Below are positions 37,101-52,100 of a stretch of DNA of 64,000 nt, in pieces. The stretch spans positions 46,092,626-46,156,625 of the forward strand of contig OY294044.1 in the NCBI GenBank assembly GCA_958510825.1, given 5' to 3'. This DNA is from Brachypterus glaber (taxonomy: Eukaryota; Arthropoda; Insecta; Coleoptera; Kateretidae). Positions within the stretch are counted from its first letter, which is position 1; each line of letters begins with the position of its first letter. Below the pieces are notes generated by a model. The model saw only the letters and a list, made by a program, of their open reading frames with translations, was not told where the DNA came from and searched no databases. The translations under genes were made by a program, and so were the position numbers.

Positions 37101-40100
37101 AAAAAATAAGAAAAGCAATACTATTTGATAGCCACTTTTGTCGGGGACATTTGTACATAATTAGTAACTTATCTATGATATATATTTACACGGGTGAATA
37201 GCTACGACGAAAGGGGGAGGTATCACTCGCGCTCTCTTCTCTCTTCTTTAGGTCATAAGCGTCATAAGGCGTGCGTGCGTGCAAGTGGGAATACTACATT
37301 CCTCACATATTTTCCATAGCCACACATCCGTGTGTCGAACAATATTTCTTATTTCATCATAATTTTTTTTAAGTATTACGATTAACCTTTGCAAAATTAA
37401 TTTAAGGAGTAATACTTACGAAATTGTCCAACAAAGGAAAACAATATTATTATTTAATAATAATTGTGGAAAAATCTTAAACACATAAACAGACCACAAA
37501 CCCCACAAGCGCCTAAATGCAGCTCTCCATGCAGGATTTTGTTTTGGTTTTTTCTAGTTTGGTCCTTTTTATTTAAATGAGGGGTCCTTGGTTTACGTTA
37601 ACGTTGCTTTGGCGTCTGTTTGGTGTTTTTTCTTTTGTAAAAAAATGTTTTTTTAATAAAGAGTTGCACATAGGCGCTCCTTAAACCCCGCACTATGTTG
37701 CCAACGGGAAAAAAAGTGTCCATAAATAGGCGAATGAAATTAAGAAATAAGGATCAAAAACCATTTAAAGTTATTCACTATACTTTTCTACATTAGAAAA
37801 ACTTTTTAATTTTATTTGCAATAAATTTGGGAATATGCGCCAATGCAAAATTTATGTCGATGCACAACGTTTGCTCAAAAACCTATATTGACATGCCTAC
37901 ACAAAAAACATCCTAACTTCTAAACAAGCTAATATTTTTTCTTAAAATTTGGAAGTATATGTCTTTAAAGATGTATTTATAAATATATATATATATATAC
38001 CCGGTATATATACCGGGTGGGTCCAAATACTGGTACAGCCCTATAACTTTTTTGTTTATTAACTTATCAAAATGAAATTTAGAGGATGTAAATAATTGAA
38101 TGAACTGCGATTTTAGGCATTGTAAAAACAATCTATCTAAATGACCTCAACTTTTCATTTTTAAATGGAACACCCTGTATAATTTTTTACTTCTTGCGAT
38201 TCAGAATTTAATTCTGAGTACAACCATGTATGATTTGTCAATTTTTGACAGAACATGTAATTTTTTAATTAAATTTTTAATTTTAAATCTAGTTAATAAT
38301 AATAAAAGAATTTCTAGAGTCATTCGAATTTAAAAAGATTCATTACAGGCTCTTCCTATGTATAGATCACAGATAAAATAACGAGAGGGGGGGGGGCAGC
38401 TCAAGTGGCGTCCCTATCAACAAAAAAGTGATGGCTAAAAATACAAGAAAGCGTTGTGCCGCAGGCAATTTTTTTTACTAATTTGGTAGTTTATGGTAAC
38501 GATGTTATATTGCGTGTATATAAAATCATACATGTGGCGCACTGGACCCAACTGGCAGTCAACGTGTTAATGGGGGGGCGTTGGTTTACGTTAACGTTGC
38601 GCGTGTTTTTTCTTTTGTAAAAATGGTTTTGATTTGTTAAAAAACGGTCAACCCTCTACATCTCTCTGCATGCGCAGCTCGGCATAAAGAGGCATAACGA
38701 GCTGCCTATAACCGCTCCTTATTTATAACGAACGCAACGACTCTACATAGTTGACAAAGTTTCCCAACCATACCTTATTACTTACTGACATTTGCACCAT
38801 AAATACTATAAACATCAAAAATGTCAAAATTATGCTTGTTAGCATAAAAATTATACGTAATTTTTTTAATCTTTAAAAACATGGATTGCTCAAGTTCTGA
38901 ATCGGTAAGAAATTTTTATTTTAATTAAAAATAAAATGTGTTAATACAAATTTAAAATTTTCTGCAACGTTCATCAATATCAACATATTTTATTTTACCT
39001 ATTATTATTACCTACGATAGGTAATAATATAATAGCCCCAAGGGCCCAATATAAATTGCCATTTTAATCTAGATACCGTGAGCGGGGGATACTTTGAACT
39101 GTGGGGTAAACTTTGAACCAATGCACTAGTTTATTTACATTCATTTAATAACTTTATTAATATTTGAAAGTAAAAAATTTTGATACCCGCTGTTATTTAG
39201 ATACCTAGACGTATATATTAGTACTTTTCAACATGTTATGTTGGTATTTATGATTTTTAGTATAGATTAAAAGCGGTGTTTAAAAAACCGTCAATTTTTT
39301 GTAAGTAAACTTTTACCAAAAATATAATGATATTGAATGATTTATTTAATGAAACCTATTAATGGTTTAACCTTATTGTTATGCGGCACTTCTAAAATAT
39401 TATATTTTTCGCCAGGGTTGGACCGAGCCAGCCCGGACACCGGTGAAACTTTTTACCCGAGCACCCCATTTTTCCAAAACATAATTGTCCCATGCAGGGC
39501 CGCAGCTAACGCACCTGTACGCTGGGGGGCTGAAGTGGCGCCCCTATTCATTAACAAGACAGCGCCGCGGGCGATTTTTTTTACAATTTTGATAGTCCAT
39601 TTTAATTTTAAAGCAGTAAATGCAAGCTCTGGCGCCGCAGGAAAATTTTTTACAAATTTTACGCTTAAGTTTTACAAGCTTGTATTTAAACAAATGTAAA
39701 TTAGCCCTAGCGCCGCAGGCGAAATTTTTTACGAATTTGAGGGTCTATGGTCCACTTGGAAAGGGCTCTGCATATTTGCTCGTTTTGACGCCTTTCTTTT
39801 GGGGGAGTATACATAAATAAACTGTTTATTGTAAACTTCCGACGCCGGGCCCGGGCAGCCGGGCAATCTACACGCCCCTGAATCCGGCCCTACTTTTCCC
39901 TATAAACATGTCTTTAAAATTATGCTGAAGCTAACATATCATTGAATAAACGTGAAAACCTATAAGCGTTCAAATATTCCTTACAGCTATATCTAACTTT
40001 GAACAGATATAAAATATTTTTTATCCAATACATACAGATAATAAGACAATTACCATGTTTATTTTAAATAGATAAACTCAATAATAACCCCCGCGTGGCT

Positions 40101-43100
40101 TTTACTTTATTGAGTGGATAATTATTTATTTTACCCACTCAACTGTCACTTGTCAAATTATTTTCAAAAATTAACCTGCTTGGCTGACGCCTCGCAGGTT
40201 AATTTTCTCATGGCAATATCTTACTTTACGCACTAGTACCATAAATAACTATTTTTCTTTTATTTATAAGATGTAGATATTAAGTGGTCAAGCCTGGACA
40301 TGGCTAAAGTTGTCTTATACATAAAAAAGCAGTTAAAACAGTAGGATTCGGCAATATTAATAGTTATTTAATTATTTTGAAAAAAAAAAAAAACGTTCAA
40401 AGAATCCTCCACTCACGGTACTTTTAATTTTGTATAAATCTCGATATTAACTGAAATAATTTGTGAGATTTAGCGAAAAAATATAAATTTCCAATTAATT
40501 AGCTAAATTATCTCACTTGACATTAAGGTCCCGTTGTACACACCTGGTTTATCTTTGAGCGAGGTTCCTAGTGAAAAAATTGTTGCAATTTTTTTTTCCA
40601 TGGCAGATGAGCTAAGTTCATATTTAAGCAAGGTAGTACAGCTGGGCCCAAATAAGCCCTTCATCATAAAAAACAATATCCAAAAACCCATATGTCGATT
40701 TTCGGCCGATCGGCAAACTAGCTATCACATGTTATAGCTCGTCGTATCAGAACAACAAGGTTTCAACTAACATTTTTTCAGGTTTGGAATTTTTTGTATT
40801 TCTGAATAGAACTTTTTACTACCTTTTTGCCTGTACTTTTTAATAAATTAAAATATTATGCACATAGCCCATTTTATTTACAATACAACTATGTTCTATC
40901 TGCATTTTTTGAGATTTTTTTAGTGCAACGAGATTTTAACTGATAATAAAGTTTAATTTGAATTTCTTACTTAAAAATCAGGTACTCCGTTAATAAAAAT
41001 TAACCAAAGTCACATTGATGTCTCTAAGGCATAAATAGTAATTTTTACCAAAATTATGGAGGTTGATGAGGAATACTTGTGCGAAACAACTATTAATTAT
41101 CAATTTTAATAATGATTAATAATAATGTATGCAAAATATTGCATTTATGTACAAATTATTAAAACAAACAGCGAAAAAACATGTGAATTTAATGCAAAAC
41201 GGTTCTAACTCAGTTATAGCACTGTTGTACTACTACTTTTCATAGATTTATCAAAGTTCCAACTGATTATTTATTTTAGCTAATATTTAAAATATCAACA
41301 AAATGTGTATTATAGGTACTAATTTACCCTAATATAAGCCCATCCCAGCATAATATACCACTCATTTATGAAATTTAAGGTAAGTTTCATGATTTTAAAG
41401 TTTTGATTGATCATAACTCAAATCTATAATTTATACAGTTGAAACCTTGTTGTTCTCATACGACGAGTTGTGCAGGGAATTCAAAAACAGCGAAAAAAAA
41501 ATTGTCGCCAAATAATTAATATACAGGGTGATCAATAACTGGCATGCCAAAATTTAAGAGGTTATTCTACATCCAAAAATATCAAAAAAGTTCCCATAAA
41601 GGTTGTTCCGGAAACGAGCCCTAAGGGAGCTACGGCCCTTTAAAATTGTAATAAAAATAAGGTTCTTAATTAATAACTCTGGTACCCTTTAACCTAGAGC
41701 GACTAGCTTTTGCATGTGTACTAGTATTAATAAGGGCAATAAATTTATGTTAATTAATTTTTTTGAATTTATCCAGAGTCGTGCCTAGACGAACAAAATA
41801 TGTGAGTCTTAACACATTTTTGCCCCAAACTTTTTTATGTGTAGTTTTTTTAGATTTTCTGTAAAAAATATAGATTTCTTGAGTAAAAATACATAAAAAA
41901 TGTTGCAATTAAGAGGTAACATTTTGTGCCACCAAGAACGTTACTTTTTAAAAGCCTATTACTCCTTTAATATTAAATTTAGGTGCTTTGATTTGGACTT
42001 TTTTACTTAGTTTTAAATGAAAAATCACTCTAAAGCATTAAAATTTTATTGATGCTCGTATTTGTTTCCCATTCAATATGTCATCTTCGAAGGGCCATAG
42101 CTCCCTTAGGGCTCACTTCCGGACCACTCTTTATCGATTTTTTTTTCATATTTTTGGATGTAGAATCACCACTTAAATTTTGGCATGGCAGTTACTGATC
42201 AGGGTATTTTACCTAAGTACACTAGATCGGTGGCGCCGCATTAAGGTAGAGTTTACAGATTAATTGTTTTTAATTTTACCAACCCGTTTACCAAAAAGTT
42301 CCAGAAACTACCTCTCGCATTTTTTTGGCCTCTTCCATACCTCATCTTGAAATCCAGACTACCACCTACCACCCCGTTAGTTTTGTTCAACCAATATGCG
42401 TGTTCCTTTCTTTGTGATCATAATGTTTTTAACCGAATTCGAATTCGCGAAGAGAACAACTTTGAAATGAAAAACCAACCAAAATGACTAAGATAACTAT
42501 AAAATCAAAAACAACAAAGGATCAAGTATCCCTAATTAAAATTGTTTTCAGTTCTTTGTCCTTTTTTAATTTCAAACATTTAAATAAATGCGTGGGCAAA
42601 GGTCGAAGAAAATCAACAGAAATCCAGGTATTAAAATTTACTTCTTTGTTAGAACTTTTAATTCGAAATAATTTAAATCACGGACCGTAAAATTCAATAA
42701 CCTTGCAAGGTCTTGTTCTTCGTTTGTTTTCCTTTATCTCTATAACAAAATTTATAAGCTGTCTGTCTATCCAAACATCCAAAAGTTTTTTACTTTCCCC
42801 AAGGAAAGTCTTGCGTTAGTAAAAAAATTTCGAAAATTTTTTATTGCGTTTTTATAATATAAAAAATAATATATATAAACATATAATATGTTTTGGACGT
42901 TTTATATAAAAAAAATATGATTTCCGTAAAAGAAAAATTCCGTCAGTCGGTCTGTGTGTCCGGGAAAGTTGTGACCACGATAACTCAAGAATGATTCGGG
43001 TTAAAGACTTCAAATTTTGACAATATGTTGATTATCCAAAGTTCTAGGCTGGGATTGTTTTTGGTAAAAATCGGATTGGGGTAAGAGGGTAAAATAGGGT

Positions 43101-46100
43101 AAAAACAATTTTTTTCAAAAAATTTTTTTTTTATTTATTTTTCTCACTATCAACCAGGTAAGTTGACATTACCTAATCAAAAAGCTGACAGTAATGGAAA
43201 GTATTATATCGAGCACACTTGGTGATACCTAAGGGGGACACCTAGACACAAGACTACTATTCTTAATTTTATAGTGATTCCATAAAAAAATAATTTGTTG
43301 AATTGTCACACATAGATATCAAAAATATTATTAATTGGTGAGAAAAACCTAATGCGCTACTCCTAGGTAAGTTTTTTTCCTGTCTTCGGTCGTGTTTATA
43401 TACCCCAGCTCCGCTTCGGTCCACAAAATACGACCTCACACAGAAAAATTCACTGACCTCTACTAGGAGCGCAAATAACTATTTCGTTTTACGAAAAAAG
43501 AAACTTTTTTATAAAAAATAATTTTTTTTGAACTCAAAAAAAAATTTAAATAAAATTCTGGGCAGACTAACATCTCTGCTCTAAATTTCTCTACTCCCTA
43601 ACATCCCTACTCCATAACATCCCTACTCCACAACAACTCTACTTCGTAACATCTCTACTCCATAACATCTCTACTCCGTAACAACTCTACTCCACACTAT
43701 ATGCACTTTATTAGCCACTTAATAATAAATGAGCAGTTCAAAGAACAAAGGATCTTCTTCTTCTAGATTATTTTATTTTTTTCCTAGAAAACGTTTATCT
43801 TTAAATGTAAATCTAGAACAATCATAAATGAATTATTCTAAAAGCAACAATGACCGTGTGCTCTTAACATGCACTAATATGTAAGTAATTAATAAACTGA
43901 ATTCATTTTTGACAGTGACTTAGCATGACAAATATTCTTTTGAGTTAAGACAAGTGGCTAATCGAGTGTCTATAGTGTGGAGTAGAGTTGTTACCGAGTA
44001 GAGTTGTTACGGAGTAGAGATGTTATGGAGTAGAGATGTTACGGTAGAGTTGTTGTGGAGTAGGGATGCTATGGAGTAGGGATGTTAGGGAGTAGAGAAA
44101 TTTAGAGTAGAGATGTTAGTCTGCCAAATTCTGTTTTAAAAATACGAAAAATAACTTATTTGTTTTTAGAGGGATTATTTTCAATAGGGATCTTGATCTA
44201 AGTTTTACAAAACAGTTAAAGGAAAAAGTGTACACAATACATATTGTTCCTAAACAATAAATAAACAATTTAGTAATCATCATTGAAATGAAAAAAACTT
44301 TTTTTTTCGACTTCTTTACAATTTTGAATTATGGTCTGTGTTTTCAAGCAGGATAGTAAATTAAAAATCGCACAGTGAATATTTTTACAACAGGTTCGAG
44401 TAGTATATGTTTGTGTATAGAATATAGTTATGTTTTATAAAATAAACTACAAAGTATATTCGCACATCCAATATTCGAATCTGTTTTGAAAATATTCACT
44501 GTGCGATTTTTAATTTACTATCTTGCTTGATGAAACAGACCATAGTTAGGTACTTCTTAAATTTAAGAAAAAAAAAAACCAAAAAAATTAAAAAAAATAT
44601 ATACATTTTTTTTTGGAATTTTTTTTATATTTTTTTTCAAATTTAACAAGTAACTAATGCAAAATTGTGAAAAAAATCGAAAAAAAAAATGTTTGTTTCA
44701 TTTCGATGATGCCTAATGTTTTTACTAAACATCGTTTAGGAACACTACACTTGTTCCTTTAATTGTTTTGTATAACTTTGATAAATCGGTCCGGAAAAAC
44801 GGTTTATGGATTATTTTGAAATTTACTACACTAAGCTGTAAAAAAAACTGGCAACATTTGTCTTTCCATCAATATTAAAGTAACGGTAGTTTTACTAAAA
44901 TACAAAAAAGTCAATTTTTGTCCTTTTTTCAAATTAATGTTGAGGGTGAACAAAAAATTTTTCATCGAAAATCGTAGACAAGACCCTTGTGGAAGGTTTA
45001 TTCAAGTTTTTAAAGCTTCCCTCAAATTTACTGTGAGATCATTGGTTGGTGAGATATCGATAAACAAAGATAAAAGGATCCTTTTTCACTGAAAAACGTA
45101 TATCTCAGCAAAAAATGGACTTTAGAGAAACCAAAAAAAAAAAACAATAAAGCTGAATAAACAAGCCTATATATTGGTTTAACTGAAAAAAATTCCCGAG
45201 CCCGTGGAAAAAAATTGGAAAATTTTTGTCTCGCGCTATTTCTTATGATTGTGCGATAACGATAGCTCACAAAAATTTTCTGCCAAAAGATCTTGAAACT
45301 AGAATCTTGAAGCTTTAAAATTATATTTTTCCATCTCGATACGACTATTTTTTACAAAGATACAGGTCTGCAAAAAACACTAAAAAAAATCAAAATTTTT
45401 TGTTCCCTTAATTTTATGAAGTAGTTATGTCAAATTTAAAATATTTTTATCTTCTTTTTCAGACATTGGCCGAGGTCTTTCGATGCTTTATATGCATGGA
45501 AAAGCTTCGGGATGCTCATCTTTGTCCCCACTGTTCCAAACTGTGTTGTTATGTTTGCATTCGAAGATGGTTAACAGAACAGAGGTCCCAGTGTCCCCAT
45601 TGCCGTGCCTCATTGCATTTACACGAACTCGTCAACTGCCGCTGGGTCGAGGAGGTCACTCAACAACTGGACACACTTCAATCTGCTAACCTCAACGGAG
45701 GAAGAGGCGAAGAAAATGACAGAGACAAGTAAAAAATATTTTTGATAGGGTATCGGTACCTAATTTGGACTATATGGTCCATATTAGGCACATGTAACTC
45801 ATTCTTTATTTAAAATCGTAGTATAACCGAATATTAAACGTATGTGAAATATTACACCGGCCGGCCGCGGCCCACAAAAAAAAACGTAATTTACTCTTAA
45901 CCAGACTATATTATTTAGCGCTAAAAACGAATTTGATAGTAAAAGCTCGTTGATCGGTCATGACCCCATCATTTTCTTAAAAAAACTGCAATAAAAAATA
46001 ATGAACGCGCTAGCTCCGAGGCTAGCTCGAGATCTATAAATTCTCTATCACCTAAACTATTCAATTTTGGAAGTTGTGCTCAAAATCAGAAAATCAAGAA

Positions 46101-49100
46101 CTATAATATATCTAATTTTCAGCCAAATATGAACGAAACCACTTTTACAGAAGAAGTAAGCTAGGTCTTTTCATTGTCAAATTCGTTTTCAGTGCCCAAA
46201 AATACGTAAGAAAAATATTGCCTCGTTTATAGTAATTTAAGTTAATTTATTTTATGGGCCTGTGTTATTATTTTCATCTAAAACCTTTTTTTTTTATACC
46301 AAATACTGAATATTATTTAATGACTACGTGGGGCTTTTTTGTATTTGTATTTTGTTTTAATTAGACGAAGGCAATGTGAGAGAGAGAGCGATCGGTTTAT
46401 TTTTTAAGGGCCACCCTACCCTATTTCAATTGTTTTAGATGTTTGTCGCATTTGGAGAAGCTATCTGTATACTGCTGGACGTGTAGATGTTGTATATGTC
46501 ACCAGTGCGCCCTCTGGGGAGGGACCCATTCAGGACACACGTTTAAACCCTTGGACGAAGTCTACGAACAGCACGTGACCCAAATAAAGGATGAAGTAGC
46601 CCAATTAAGGCGCAGGCTGATGGAACTGATTAGTATTGTACAGGAAGTCGTACGTTTTGATCGAATTTTGAAAATATTTGATGATGATTTTGAAATTTTG
46701 TTTTAGGAACGAAACGTCGAGTCGGTGCGATCGGCAAAAGACGAACGCGTTCGTGAGATTCGTAATGCCGTCGAGTTGATGATCGCAAGACTGGATTCAC
46801 AATTAAAAACGAAGCTTTTGACTCTTATGGGGCAAAAGGATTCCTTAACACAAGTGAGTAACTACGATCTTTAACACGTTCGCGACGTTGTGTACCTCAT
46901 TTTGCATTAATCCTATTTAAAAACGCGACGGTTGCATAGGAAGCTTGGAATACAAGTTATGGCTGTACGTAAACGTGGTACATGACCTGTGGCACATAGT
47001 TTATAAGCTAAATTAAATTGTTTGATATTTACAAATTTAAAAAATCTATATAAAATATTTTACTATTCCTTAAAACGACTTTTGTTTGATTAACGCAGTT
47101 GTCCCTCCGAAGTGACTGATCGATTTCGTGCTTTTTAGCACTCTTCAGAGCCACATATCGGTAGTAAGGACAACTGCGAAAATCAAATCCTTTCCATATA
47201 TCTCTATATGGAGTTTAAAAATCGTTGTTAGGAATAGTAAAAACAGCTATCGACATCTAGTGCTAAAAGCAGAGACTGGATAAACCTATCGACAGTCCAA
47301 AAAAGGAAGCAGTTATTGGTTTCAAGAACCTATTGCACGCTGTCGATAGGGGGCAGATTAATCAATGCCACGGTGGACATTGCCGCCAATTGAATCCTAA
47401 ACGTTAGGAGGGTACCTTTTACAGTGGTATCTCAATTAATAAACTAAATTAAATTGTTTGATATTTAAAAATTTAAAAAATCTATATAAAATATTTTACT
47501 ATTCCTTAAAACGACTTTTGTTTGATTAACGCAGTCGTCTCTCCGAAGTGACTGATCGATTTCGTGCTTTTTAGCACTCTTCAGAGCCACATATCGGTAG
47601 TAAGGACAACTACGAAAGGATTTGATTTTCGTAGTTGTCCTTACTACCGAAATGTGGCTATATCAAATCCTTTCGTAGTTGTCCTTACTACCGATATGTG
47701 GCTCTGAAGAGTGCTAAAAAGCACGAAATCGATCAGTCACTTCGGAGGGACGACTGCGTTAATCAAACAAAAGTCGTTTTAAGGAATAGTAAAATATTTT
47801 ATATACATAGTTTATAGTTTAAATAGTTTATTTTACTTTCCCCAAGTCTTGCGTTAGTCAAAAAATTTCGAAAAAATATTATTGCTTTTTTTACGTTTAG
47901 GGACGTATTATATCCAAAAAATATGATTTCCGTCAAAACAAAAATCTGTCTGTCGGTCTGTGTGTCCGGGATATTTGTGACCACGATAACTCAAGAACGT
48001 ATCGAGCTAAAGACTACTAATTTGGACCACAGGTTGATTATCCAAAGTTCTAGGCTGGGATTGTTTTTCGTAAAAATCGGGTTCGGACATTTTTTTCAAA
48101 ATTTTTGATTTTAATGAACCTGGGCCTATAGGGGAAAGTATTATTTTGTTGGTAGCAGTATTACGTTGCGAACGTGTTAAAAATGGTGGTCTGCGATTAG
48201 TAGGAATAGTATATTACATTTACTTTCCTGAATATATCTCATAATATGGAATATTAAGTCAAAAATACATATATTGATATTAAGTGTTGTTTAAATTCTT
48301 GTATAATTTTTCGGTAACTGAATAGTTTAACTTATAATTACGCTTTATGGTTGATTTACCCAATCATTAACACTAAACTAATTTAACAATTTAACCAACG
48401 CAATGTGGAAAATAAAACTGACATTTTATTGGTCAAATTCTTAGTTTAGTGTTAATGATTGGGTAAACCATATAAAGAGTGCAACTAGCCTAAGGGAACG
48501 TTCAAGTATTTCGTAACGCAAATTGTACCCCGGTTCTCGCGGTATTATAGATTACAGAGATTTCATGTTTTGGCTACCCCCCCTAATAGGGGGTGTGTTA
48601 GGGGGGGTAGCCAATATATGAAATCTCTACAGCCTTGAATAACGCGAGAACCGATGTATGAAGTGTACGAATTTTGGTACATTTTGCGTCACGTTCCCTT
48701 AGGGAACGTTCAAGTATTACGTAACGCAAAATGTACCAAAATTCATACACTTCATAACTCGGTTCTTGCCTTATTCAAGGCTGTAGAGATTTCATATTTT
48801 GGCTACCCCCCCTAACACACCCCCTATTAGGAGGAGTAGCCAAAATATGAAATCTCTATGAATTTTGGTACAATTTGCGTTACGTAATACTTGAACGTTC
48901 CCTAAGGGCCTAACCCACAAAATTATTATTTTACAGGAGAAGCAAAAATGTGATTAATTTTTTTTTCTAATGATATTTATACTCAATAATTTAACAGTGT
49001 TTGATTGTTTACATCGTTTTATGTGGATTTCAACAAAAAAAAGTTGAAATAAGGGCCTAAACAATGCCCTTAATTATCAAAAGGGCCTAACCCGCACATT

Positions 49101-52100
49101 TCTTATAAGCTTGTTTTTGCATAAAATCTTCTCTTTGATAGTCTTAAATATAGTAAATATTTGGTTGGGGCAAAAAAGCAAATTTCTAAAAAAAGCCTTA
49201 CCTACCCGTTTATTATAAGATTGTTTTTATTTATAAAATCTTTCTTTTCTAGTTTTAAATAGGTAAATAACCTTTTTTAATTAATAATAGTTAACCGGAA
49301 ATATTTGGGTGGGGCAAAAAAAAGACAATTTATTAAAATTTGCACCCCTAAACTTATTTTCCAATGCATTTTTTTGCCACTTTTAGTAACATATCAGGAA
49401 TTTTTATTAGCTAGAGCGATAAAGTGCGTTAAGTAGTACCCGTTTCAAGCAAAAACCGTATTTCGCAAAAAATGAGGGTTAGGCCGTTATGTTAGTTGCC
49501 CTCTTCATATATAAAGGTACACGCAAGGCCGTCGAGAGAAAATCAGGGCCTGGGGGGTAGTAACCTACGCCCCCCTCTGTTAAATTTTTATGGCTTCTAA
49601 TGAAGTTTTTCAGGTGCGTGTTTAACTTTTTCCGGATTTCGATTGAAATCCAGGCCCCTTCTGAAACTCCGGGCCCGGGAAGAATCAACCCCGACCCCCC
49701 TGTCGTAGGGCCTGGGTCCAATGATTTTATAAAGTTTATTATTTTAACTTTTACATTTTATTTAATATTTTATTGTTTAGTATTCCTTGTTTATTAATCA
49801 GACCATATTGTTAGTAGAAAATTATGTATGTATTAATGTAAAGGGTTATCAGTAACTGCCATGCCAAAATTTAAGAGGTGAAAAATCCAAACATATGAAA
49901 AAAAGTTTCTATAAAGGCTGGTCCGGAAATTAACCCTAAGCGAGCTACAGCCCTTCGAACATGACATATTGAATGAGCAACAAAAAAAACATAAAAAAAA
50001 TTAATGCTGCAGGGTGATTCTTTATTTAAACCTGAGCAAAAAAGTATTCTTCACCAAAACACCTAAATTTAATATTAAAGGAGTAGTAGCCTTTTAAAAA
50101 GTAACGTTTTTAGTGGCACAAAATGTTACTTGCCCTTAATTGCATTTTTTTTTGAAAACGGTTGCTCCTACAGTGTTATATATGACATTTTTTATGTATC
50201 CTCTCTAGGAATCCATATTTTTTACAAAAAATCCAAAAAAAGTACACATAAAAAAGTTTGGGGCAAAAATGTGTTAAGCCTAATACATTTTTCCGTCTAG
50301 GGACGCCTCTGGATAAATTCAAAAAAATAAATAAAACTTTGCCCTTATTAATACTGGTATACATTCAAAAGCTCGTCGCTCTAGCTTAAAAAACCTCATT
50401 TTTATTACAATTTTAAAGGACCGTATCTCCCTTAGGGCTGATTTGCGGACCAACCTTTTTAGGACCTTTTTTTGATATTTTTGGATCCAGAATCATCTCT
50501 TAAATTTTGACATGTCAGTTATTGATCACCCTGTATATAATTAATAATATAGTTTATATTTTATAACTTAATAGTGTACGTTCAGTATTAACTTCTGTTA
50601 TTTTTTGTACAAGTACCTATTTTATTTTAAAAATGTGGATATAATGTACAGGGTGATCCAGAATTCCCGCCCTCGTCATCTTTCTCGAAAATGGTAAGGG
50701 ATATTAAAAAAAATTATAAACCGTGTTTTATAGTCTCACCTGTACTACAAGTACAAATACCGAATGACGCTTTTATAACTCGTTGGTCCTGTGGTGACCT
50801 CTATATTTTTCCCTCATGTTAAATGATTTTTCATTTATGAAATTAGAAGATCTTTAAATTAGAATAGTTTACTTTCATATCTTTTTTCTGCGCTCATTTG
50901 TTTTCTAGTTGTGGGCTGTCAACATTTACTTCATTCATTGTTTCTAATTTTTTAACCATTGAAGATATTACCAAAGTTTTGAATGTGTTACTTTTAGCTT
51001 TATAAATACTAATTAATTATAACACTTTGGCCGCAAGTCAAAACAAAATGAAGTTTTCCACGCTAGGTAAATGTTTTTTACTTTAAATCTAAAAATGTTT
51101 GCTATGACTTTTTAAATTTATTAATAATTTTTATTGAAAGTTAAAGCTAACATTATTTTCGTATTAAATTAGTCAAATGCTATCCTATAAAAAAAATACG
51201 CAAAAAACGTGTTACTCCAGTATATACTTAAAAGCATACGCATATTTGCTTATGTATACTGACGTATACACGTGACGATTTGGTCCCTGCCAGTGTGTAT
51301 TCGGAGAGATAAACATGGCAGCCAAAGTGTTAATAGGCAAACAATTTAAAAAAGGTCCTAAGCGCCATCTCAACTCTAATTATCCATTATTTAAAAACTA
51401 AATTACTTCATTTGTGATTTGTAAGATGCAGGCATGCATTAAATTAATTCTTTCTTATTCGTTTTGTGCCTTATATTTATTTAACTATTTTTAATAAAAT
51501 AAATATATATTTCTTTAAATTTTTTGATATGCTCCTCATATTATTCTCTTGATATATTTTTGATTGTTACTAAGTTATTATTTAAATGTAATTTCAAATT
51601 CTTGGTAAATATTTCCATGACAACAGTTTATTGTTGATACTATACCGGGGTTTATTAATAAAATTAAGCATATAAAAATTTACTTTTATTTAAGAAAGAG
51701 AAAGTCTGTCGCCAAGAACAGATATAGTAATCCAGTTTTTAAATAATTGTTAATAAGAGTAACTGTTGTGATGGCACTTAGGACCTTTTTTTAAATTATT
51801 TGCTTATTAAAATTAATAAGTATTTATAAAGCTATAAGTAAGAATTATTTAGGGCAAGAACAGTCAAAGTCAAGGAATTTTTAAGTTCTTTATTTATTCA
51901 AAATTCTTGGTATATCGATGTTAAAAATTATGGATTATATTCAAATTTTGAGATGGGAGTGCCTGGTACTTAATGGTATATAACACAGAACGAAGGATAA
52001 AACATGGAATGGAAGAGAATAGATTGAAAGCATCAAAATTATTTGTATTATTAACAGTCTAATATGTTATAAAATACCTTAAAAAAGGCCACAAAACGAC

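Noticed and set aside
40534..40737. 67-codon plus-strand ORF in TRIM37 intron 1
   Set aside because: Composition is somewhat gene-like, but I recognise no family and see no splice partner.
42484..42690. 68-codon ORF with GKGRRKS and a possible exon bounded by TTTTCAG and CAG|GTATTA
   Set aside because: Splice-like edges occur by chance in AT-rich DNA; no similarity or second exon.
43561..44125. CRISPR-like array (short regular repeats)
   Set aside because: Units are directly tandem with no unique spacers and form the arms of a foldback element with a target duplication.
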